A DNA stretch of 64,000 bases from NCBI RefSeq assembly GCF_029963765.1, contig NZ_JALBYU010000016.1, positions 1 to 64,000 on the forward strand. Direction: 5' to 3'. A model generated the notes under the pieces. It saw only the letters and a program-made list of their open reading frames with translations. It was not told the DNA's origin and did not search any database. This stretch comes from Pseudomonas sp. UYIF39. GTDB lineage: Bacteria > Pseudomonadota > Gammaproteobacteria > Pseudomonadales > Pseudomonadaceae. Positions within the stretch are counted from its first letter, which is position 1. The number at the start of each line of letters is the position of its first letter. The position numbers and the translations under genes are program-made. Shown here piece by piece: positions 58,565 to 64,000 of this stretch.

Positions 58565-60760
58565 ATGACTTCTAAAAACAATCCGGCCACTGCGATATCC
58601 GATCTGACGTTGAGCCCCGCGGCAAACAGCCCCGCACCGTCGAAGCCATTGACGCCATCGCGCCCGTTATCGACTCAGCAATACCTGTACTTCACCGAAA
58701 CCAATACCGACCGCATCCTCGATAACCTCGACGGCCTGCGCGACATGGTGTTCCCGCGCCCACCGCATCTGGAAAGCGACAGTGAACAGCACAGCGATCA
58801 GGAATTCCCGTCGGTGTGCCTGATCGGTCTGGGCCGCTGCGGTTCGAACATCGCGCTGGACGTCGCCGAGCTGGTGTACAACGCCCGCAAGTTCTACCTC
58901 AACGAATTCAATAACGAAGATCGCCTGTCGCCGGACAAGCGCTTCGCCGAAAAAGGCTACAGCCCGGCACAGTGGATTCGCAACAACCTGCGCCTGGGAC
59001 CGAACAAGGCCACCAAACCAGTGTTCCTGGTAGAACCGCTGGTCATGCTCGGCGACCTGGACAAAGACATCGCCGGCCGCATCCGCTTCTCGCGCAAGGG
59101 CGAAAAAAGCGGTTTTCTGCGCGACTACAGCAAAATGAAAATCATGGACTTGTCGGAAGTCCACGCCGGTGGCGCCGGTAACGCGCCGATCCTCGGTCAG
59201 TACCTGGCCAAGATCATCCTGAACAAGGACACCCAGCGGTTCTCCAGCCCTGACTGGAAGATGATTCACTCGTACCTGATCGACAGCTGCGGGATCAAGG
59301 CTAACCAGTCGCGCCTGTATTTCTCGATCTTCAGTGCCGGCGGCGGTACCGGTTCGGGCATGGCCTCGGAATTCGGCCTGGCCCAGCAGCACTCGTACAT
59401 GAACAAGACATTCGACACCAAGCCGATGGACGAGCACGACGGCAAGAGCGGCCATTCCTTCGTGTTCGAGCCGATCTTCACCAGCGGCATCTGCGTGTTG
59501 CCGAACATTTCCGACCACCGCAGCGAAATGTCCGAGGCGCTGCACATCAACGCCGGTCGTCTGCTGTGCAAATACCTGTCGGAAGAGTGGGACTTCTCTT
59601 ACAACTTCGCCAACGAAGACAGCAGCGAAGCCAGTGTCATGGGTCGTATCCGCCCATGGAATGCCATGATGCTGATCTCCAACGACATCATGCGTTACGC
59701 CGAAGAAAGCGATGATGGCAACATCCAGAACATCGACGTCAACGCGATGGAAAAGCACGCTAACCAATACATCTCACAGCAGATCTTCAACATTCTGACG
59801 GCGCAAGCGGTCACCACCGACTACGACCAGAACTATTTCCGTCGGGCTGGCATCGACATTGGCGAAACCATTCGCCTCGACGCCAATGACCTGTTCATGA
59901 GCCTGGCCGGCCCTGTAGCGATTGCCTACGCCGAGTCCGTGGTGCCGGAAACTCCGCCGCCGAGCAGCGACAAGTTCAAGGTATTCGAGAAAGAACCGCA
60001 GCGCCTGAACATCGACGACCTGTTCTTCCGCTCCATCGACTTGCCACACTTCAACAAAGTGACCCAGGCGATCGAAGGCATCAGCTTGTTGCCGATCGAA
60101 TCCAAACGCTATCGTGCCTCGCTGGAGCAGTACAAGAACTCGGGGTATGACGCGGCCGCCTTGCACGACCTGCACTTCTTCAAGAACTGCTCGTCGGTGG
60201 TCTCGATTGTTTCGTTGCCGAAGGACTACAAGCTGTCCTACATGGACCTGAACCGGTTGAAGACCCACCTCAACAGCCTGTTCCCGAACACCACGCTCAA
60301 GCGCTATGCGCTGGTCATCGGCGCCTCGGCCAACCTGTCGCTGACCACCCTGATCGCCAAGAGCCCGTGCCTGTCGGACGACTTCCTGACGCTAATCGTG
60401 GCCTTCATCAAGCGTTGCTTCGCCAAAAACCCGTACCGCTTTGACGAGACTCTGGATAACTCGATCCTGGACTTCATCATTAATGAAGAGTTCGACGAAG
60501 ACCGGATCGACGAGCTGCTTAATGAATTCGAGAACCCGGCGAAGATCCTCGACACCAACTGGTACGCGATCAAACCGATGTACGAGAAGAAGTACCGCGA
60601 GCTGATCAACGACAAAGACAAGTTCGTCTCGATCAATGACATTCGTCTGTCCCGGGATTGCGTGAAGAAGGCGATCAAGTACTTGCGCGAGATCTACCGT
60701 CATCGCATTGGCAAGACCAAGGTTATTTCGCTGAATAACCATACCGGCAAGACTGCTTGA
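58565..60760 (+). CDS. Tubulin/FtsZ-superfamily-like GTPase, function unknown
   Basis: The protein of about 731 residues carries VCLIGLGRCGSNIALDVAEL (84-103), like the first nucleotide loop of FtsZ. VHAGGAGN follows at 199-206, and FSAGGGTGSG at 256-265 is the tubulin/FtsZ signature [SAG]GGTG[SAG]G. The two loops are about 170 residues apart against about 87 in FtsZ, so there is an insertion. The first 80 residues are Pro/Ser-rich and probably disordered. The remaining 460 residues (for example TLIVAFIKRCFAKNPYRFDE) match nothing I recognise. No membrane segment is seen. The start is uncertain: 58466 and 58511 are possible and no good ribosome site is visible. Filament formation is inferred. 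Distant tubulin-like families such as FtsZl-1 or Tubulin_2 are the likely kin. Confidence 0.75.
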   Translation: MTSKNNPATAISDLTLSPAANSPAPSKPLTPSRPLSTQQYLYFTETNTDRILDNLDGLRDMVFPRPPHLESDSEQHSDQEFPSVCLIGLGRCGSNIALDVAELVYNARKFYLNEFNNEDRLSPDKRFAEKGYSPAQWIRNNLRLGPNKATKPVFLVEPLVMLGDLDKDIAGRIRFSRKGEKSGFLRDYSKMKIMDLSEVHAGGAGNAPILGQYLAKIILNKDTQRFSSPDWKMIHSYLIDSCGIKANQSRLYFSIFSAGGGTGSGMASEFGLAQQHSYMNKTFDTKPMDEHDGKSGHSFVFEPIFTSGICVLPNISDHRSEMSEALHINAGRLLCKYLSEEWDFSYNFANEDSSEASVMGRIRPWNAMMLISNDIMRYAEESDDGNIQNIDVNAMEKHANQYISQQIFNILTAQAVTTDYDQNYFRRAGIDIGETIRLDANDLFMSLAGPVAIAYAESVVPETPPPSSDKFKVFEKEPQRLNIDDLFFRSIDLPHFNKVTQAIEGISLLPIESKRYRASLEQYKNSGYDAAALHDLHFFKNCSSVVSIVSLPKDYKLSYMDLNRLKTHLNSLFPNTTLKRYALVIGASANLSLTTLIAKSPCLSDDFLTLIVAFIKRCFAKNPYRFDETLDNSILDFIINEEFDEDRIDELLNEFENPAKILDTNWYAIKPMYEKKYRELINDKDKFVSINDIRLSRDCVKKAIKYLREIYRHRIGKTKVISLNNHTGKTA

Positions 60761-60773
60761 TGAGGTATGCCTA

Positions 60774-60866
60774 AAAAGATCGCAGCCTTTGGCAGCTCCT
60801 ACGGGCTGCGGTTCACATGGCACCGCGTCGCGCCGTTGTAGGAGCTGCCGCATGCTGCGATCTTTT
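60774..60866. repeat. REP-like inverted pair (GATCGCAGCCTTTGGCAGCT family)
   Basis: AAAAGATCGCAGCCTTTGGC followed by AGCTCCTAC on the left is matched by GTAGGAGCTGCCGCATGCTG with CGATCTTTT on the right. It starts 14 bp after the tubulin-like gene and may end its transcript. Between 60867 and 61051 I see only a short GCAGCCTTAAGGCTGC palindrome (60898-60913). Confidence 0.75.
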
Positions 60867-60897
60867 GATCTTGTTTCCAACATTCAGAAACAATTAA

Positions 60898-60913
60898 GCA
60901 GCCTTAAGGCTGC
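60898..60913. terminator. Short palindrome downstream of the tubulin-like gene
   Basis: GCAGCCTTAAGGCTGC is a perfect 16-bp palindrome, followed by TCATTAAACTG. With little loop it would need to open at the centre. It may be a weak terminator or an operator. Confidence 0.35.
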
Positions 60914-61051
60914 TCATTAAACTGTTCCCGTTACGTGCACGTCACCCTCGCCAAGACCCTTCTGTGGCCTTTCTCTACGGCAACATGCCATCACGCTACT
61001 CGGCTACACACTTTTGCCCGACAAAGTCGCGCACCAATAGAGTGCAAGTCG

Positions 61052-61357
61052 TCAGCTCGCCGCCCTTTCCTGGATCAGAATCCACGGCGAAACGACCACT
61101 GCCCACAGCTCCGGATCACGTTCAAAAAGATCCAGCGCCCGCGTTTCAGACAGCTTGGCGACCTTGTCGGCGGCCAGCCAGGCAGCCACTTTCTCGCCTT
61201 CATCGGTCGCGACAGCCTCCGCTGCAGCAATCAAATCCAGACCGGGGTCGACCCACAATAGGGCACCCTTGGCGAAGAACGGCTCAAGCTCCTTCCAGGT
61301 AATAGATGCAGTTTCACCAAGCAGCTTGGCATAGAGGGTGCTAGGTTCTTGAGTCAT
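61052..61357 (-). CDS. DUF2288-family protein
   Basis: The 101-residue protein has LYAKLLGETASITWKELEPFFAKG, LLWVDPGLDLIAAAEA, and the C-terminal LFERDPELWAVVVSPWILIQE, which is the DUF2288 pattern seen across gammaproteobacteria and cyanobacteria. The function is unassigned. It is convergent with the tubulin-like gene and divergent from braC. Confidence 0.88.
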   Translation of the reverse strand: MTQEPSTLYAKLLGETASITWKELEPFFAKGALLWVDPGLDLIAAAEAVATDEGEKVAAWLAADKVAKLSETRALDLFERDPELWAVVVSPWILIQERAAS

Positions 61358-61695
61358 GGGTCCTGTCCGGAAAAGAAATCGACGTAATCATAACGTCGGT
61401 GGTCTGGCAGAAAAACCCGGATGCAATTGAGTCACTGATTGAAAAGTGCAGGAAAGCCAAGGATTGCTGTTCATTCAGCCTGAACCCCCGCCGCCATTCT
61501 GTCTTTTTCTTTCAAAAAAGCGACACCCTCAGGTTTTGCCCCCTGGCGCCAGCTTCCCAGGCTAACAATTGGCGCTCTACACTGTACCGGTACAGTTGCC
61601 GGGGGCATTTTCCGGAGGATATCGAAGATATCTGACCCGGTTCTGCTGCTACGGCGCCAGGACTATAAAAACTACAACAGTAAGAGTGGAGCACT
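61358..61695. other. braC leader region
   Basis: The 338 bp between the DUF2288 gene and braC hold a perfect 16-bp palindrome at 61581-61596, described separately, and no convincing gene. A purine-rich AGAGTGGAGCACT precedes the braC ATG. Confidence 0.45.
61581..61596. promoter_or_regulatory. Perfect palindrome ACTGTACCGGTACAGT upstream of braC
   Basis: The 16-bp sequence is its own reverse complement, lies 100 bp before the braC start and has the size of a dimeric repressor site. The cognate regulator is not in the window. Confidence 0.5.
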
Positions 61696-62823
61696 ATGAC
61701 TAAGGCTACTAAGCAGATTTCCAAACTGTTTGCCGCTATGGTTCTGGCCGGGGTTGCCAGCCATTCGTTCGCAGCTGACACCATCAAGATCGGCATCGCC
61801 GGCCCTAAAACCGGCCCTGTAGCCCAATACGGCGATATGCAGTTCAGTGGCGCCAAAATGGCCATCGAACAGATCAACGCCAAAGGCGGCGTAGACGGCA
61901 AGAAACTCGAAGCCGTTGAATACGATGACGCCTGTGATCCAAAACAAGCGGTAGCGGTCGCGAACAAAGTCGTCAACGACGGCGTCAAGTTCGTGGTCGG
62001 TCACCTGTGCTCCAGCTCCACTCAACCGGCTTCGGACATCTACGAAGACGAAGGCGTGATCATGATCACCCCGGCTGCCACCAGCCCGGACATCACCAAT
62101 CGCGGTTACAAAATGATCTTCCGTACTATCGGTCTGGACAGCGCCCAGGGCCCTGCCGCCGGTAACTACATTGCCGACTTCGTAAAACCGAAGATCGTTG
62201 CTGTTCTGCACGACAAACAGCAATACGGTGAAGGCATCGCCACCGCGGTGAAGAAAACCCTGGAAGGCAAAAACGTCAAGGTTGCCGTGTTCGAAGGCAT
62301 CAACGCCGGCGACAAAGACTTCTCTTCGATGATCTCCAAGCTCAAGCAAGCCAACGTCGACTTCGTCTACTACGGCGGCTACCACCCGGAGCTGGGTCTG
62401 ATCCTGCGTCAAGCCCAGGAAAAAGGCCTGAAAGCCAAGTTCATGGGTCCGGAAGGCGTGGGTAACGACTCCATTTCGCAGATCGCCAAAGACGCTTCCG
62501 AAGGTCTACTGGTAACCCTGCCGAAATCGTTCGACCAGGATCCAGCCAACATCGCCCTGGCTGATGCGTTCAAAGCCAAGAAAGAAGACCCAAGCGGTCC
62601 GTTCGTGTTCCCAGCCTACTCGGCTGTTGAAGTCATCGCCGGTGGCATCACTGCCGCCAAGAGCGAAGACCCTGCGAAAGTGGCGGCTGCCATCCACGCA
62701 GGTTCCTTCAAGACCCCGACTGGCGACCTGAGCTTCGACGCCAAGGGCGACCTGAAAGACTTCAAATTTGTGGTTTACGAGTGGCACTTCGGCAAACCTA
62801 AAACTGAAGCCAAGCCTCAGTAA
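61696..62823 (+). CDS. braC: Branched-chain amino acid ABC transporter substrate-binding protein
   Basis: The 375-residue periplasmic protein has a signal peptide ending near SHSFA, then ADTIKIGIAGPKTGPVAQYG, the usual LIVBP opening. EQINAKGGVDGKKLEAVEYDDACDPKQAVAVANK and GHLCSSSTQPASDIYEDEGV match BraC/LivJ, including the conserved Cys pair. It binds Leu, Ile, Val and often Ala or Thr. It is followed by a hairpin and then braD and braE. Confidence 0.95.
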   Translation: MTKATKQISKLFAAMVLAGVASHSFAADTIKIGIAGPKTGPVAQYGDMQFSGAKMAIEQINAKGGVDGKKLEAVEYDDACDPKQAVAVANKVVNDGVKFVVGHLCSSSTQPASDIYEDEGVIMITPAATSPDITNRGYKMIFRTIGLDSAQGPAAGNYIADFVKPKIVAVLHDKQQYGEGIATAVKKTLEGKNVKVAVFEGINAGDKDFSSMISKLKQANVDFVYYGGYHPELGLILRQAQEKGLKAKFMGPEGVGNDSISQIAKDASEGLLVTLPKSFDQDPANIALADAFKAKKEDPSGPFVFPAYSAVEVIAGGITAAKSEDPAKVAAAIHAGSFKTPTGDLSFDAKGDLKDFKFVVYEWHFGKPKTEAKPQ

Positions 62824-62845
62824 GGCGTTGCCTGACTGACCGCCA

Positions 62846-62880
62846 ACAAAGCCCACGGCGTGCCGTGGGCTTTGTTTTAC
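62846..62880 (+). terminator. Stem-loop between braC and braD
   Basis: ACAAAGCCCACGGC and GCCGTGGGCTTTGT form a perfect 14-bp stem with a two-base loop, followed by TTTAC. It lies 22 bp after braC inside the transporter locus, so it may allow partial readthrough and give more binding protein than permease. Confidence 0.75.
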
Positions 62881-63055
62881 GAACGTATTGGGCCGCGCTG
62901 GCGTGATCCGCCAGTCTCCCCACCTGAAAATCTCAAAACCGTCATCAGCGGTTCGCTGGCAAACCTCGCGTTCGAAGTGGATGCAGATCCACGGGGCTCG
63001 AGCGGGAAAATGACTCCACCAGTGAAATGCGTATCAGGTTTTTAGGAGCGCTGTA

Positions 63056-63979
63056 ATGCCTGACATCTATCACTTTTTCCAACAGCTTGTTAATGGTCTG
63101 ACCATTGGCAGCACGTATGCCCTGATCGCCATCGGCTATACGATGGTTTACGGCATCATTGGAATGATCAACTTCGCCCACGGCGAGGTGTACATGATTG
63201 GTTCCTACGTGGCGTTCATCGCCATTGCGGGCCTGTCCATGATGGGACTCGACAGTGTTCCGCTGTTGATGACCGCCGCTTTCCTCGCGACCATTGTCGT
63301 GACCAGTGCTTACGGTTACAGCATCGAACGGATCGCCTACCGCCCCTTGCGCGGCAGCAACCGTCTGATCCCCCTGATTTCCGCCATCGGCATGTCGATC
63401 TTCCTGCAGAACACGGTTCTGCTGGCGCAAGACTCCAAGGACAAATCCATCCCCAACCTGATTCCGGGCAACATTGCTTTCGGGCCAGGTGGCGCACATG
63501 AAGTGCTGATTTCCTACATGCAAATCGTGGTGTTCGTGGTGACCCTGGTCGCCATGCTAGGCCTGACGCTGTTCATCTCCCGCTCTCGCCTGGGTCGCGC
63601 CTGCCGCGCCTGTGCCGAAGACATCAAGATGGCCAACCTCTTGGGTATCAACACCAACAACATCATCGCCCTGACCTTCGTCATCGGTGCCGCACTGGCA
63701 GCCATCGCGGCTGTGTTGCTGAGCATGCAATACGGCGTGATCAACCCGAACGCCGGTTTCCTGGTCGGCCTCAAGGCCTTCACCGCCGCGGTACTGGGCG
63801 GTATCGGCAGCATCCCCGGAGCCATGCTCGGCGGGATCGTGCTTGGGGTGGCGGAAGCCTTTGGTGCCGATATCTTCGGCGACCAGTACAAGGACGTCGT
63901 GGCGTTCGGCTTATTGGTTCTGGTGTTGTTGTTCCGGCCAACCGGCCTGTTGGGCCGTCCGGAGGTTGAGAAAGTATGA
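63056..63979 (+). CDS. braD: Branched-chain amino acid ABC permease
   Basis: The 307-residue inner-membrane protein carries the LivH signature LVNGLTIGSTYALIAIGYTM, MINFAHGEVYMIGSYVAF, and the EAA-like RSRLGRACRACAEDIKMANLLGI loop that meets the ATPase. It forms the channel with BraE. A TAGGAG site precedes the ATG. Its stop overlaps the braE start (ATGA). Confidence 0.95.
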   Translation: MPDIYHFFQQLVNGLTIGSTYALIAIGYTMVYGIIGMINFAHGEVYMIGSYVAFIAIAGLSMMGLDSVPLLMTAAFLATIVVTSAYGYSIERIAYRPLRGSNRLIPLISAIGMSIFLQNTVLLAQDSKDKSIPNLIPGNIAFGPGGAHEVLISYMQIVVFVVTLVAMLGLTLFISRSRLGRACRACAEDIKMANLLGINTNNIIALTFVIGAALAAIAAVLLSMQYGVINPNAGFLVGLKAFTAAVLGGIGSIPGAMLGGIVLGVAEAFGADIFGDQYKDVVAFGLLVLVLLFRPTGLLGRPEVEKV

Positions 63980-64000
63980 CTAGGAATCTTAAACAGGCGT
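63976..64000 (+). CDS. braE: Branched-chain amino acid ABC permease, first 8 codons
   Basis: The ATG overlapping the braD stop opens MTRNLKQA before the window ends. This matches the start of BraE/LivM and its fixed place after braD. The gene is partial because of the window edge. Confidence 0.75.

Noticed and set aside
58565..60760. Cell-division FtsZ itself or plasmid TubZ
   Set aside because: Length, loop spacing and the missing division-cluster or plasmid-partition context do not fit either; only the nucleotide signature is shared.
61399..61635. 78-codon frame in the braC leader
   Set aside because: There is no ribosome site or recognisable sequence, and it spans the palindromic operator candidate. 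It is more likely leader DNA.

Overview
The window reads as chromosomal DNA of a fluorescent-group Pseudomonas. The evidence is gene content and near-recognisable protein sequences: a xenB-type ene-reductase, a TtgR/TtgABC (EmhABC, MexAB-OprM type) efflux locus with its operator, a complete pca regulon, olsBA, rapA, pitA, a MucR-like MHYT-GGDEF-EAL protein and the start of the braCDE operon. Paired REP-type palindromes of the kind common in this group sit in many intergenic spaces. The DNA is GC-rich and densely coded. I see no tRNA, rRNA, CRISPR array, insertion sequence, integrase or prophage gene.

Layout. 0-3.7 kb: a divergent LysR regulator facing an alpha-oxoamine synthase and an MFS exporter, a compact unassigned metabolite cassette. 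3.7-9.7 kb: iron alcohol dehydrogenase, a DUF4917 protein with SIR2-like motifs, YegP, a ribbon-helix-helix protein with a DJ-1/PfpI partner, an EamA exporter and a METTL25-like methyltransferase. 10-14.6 kb: a lemA-TPM-TPM operon divergent from the periplasmic beta-glucosidase bglX. 14.7-21.5 kb: envelope and lipid genes (clsB-yceI, a serine hydrolase with a small anchored partner, an acyl-CoA-dehydrogenase-like protein, olsB-olsA, acpH). 21.6-24.2 kb: ArsR regulator, MFS exporter and xenB in one unit. 24.4-31.1 kb: ttgR divergent from ttgABC.

31.5-43.9 kb is a protocatechuate/beta-ketoadipate island: an OprD-type porin, a truncated methyltransferase remnant, then pcaC-D-B-T-G-H-F-J-I-K-R, all read leftward. 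Together these take up aromatic acids (PcaK, porin), open the ring (PcaHG), run the cycloisomerase, decarboxylase and lactonase steps (PcaB, PcaC, PcaD) and convert beta-ketoadipate to succinyl-CoA and acetyl-CoA (PcaIJ, PcaF). Inverted PcaR-like boxes precede pcaR, pcaK and pcaI.

44-50 kb: two small ORFs overlapping as GTGA, pitA, a 37-residue membrane peptide, and a LysR-RidA-class V PLP enzyme unit. 50-61.4 kb: rapA, a spinster-type MFS protein, the MHYT-GGDEF-EAL protein overlapping a hydroxyisobutyrate-dehydrogenase-type gene tail to tail, a 731-residue protein carrying the tubulin/FtsZ GTP-binding signature, and a DUF2288 protein. 61.7-64 kb: braC, braD and the first codons of braE.

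The strongest candidate for an undescribed system is the stand-alone tubulin/FtsZ-superfamily protein at 58.6-60.8 kb. Next come the SIR2-like DUF4917 protein, the oxoamine synthase/exporter cassette and the RidA/PLP-enzyme unit. All assignments rest on reading the sequence and recalled family features; no database search was run.
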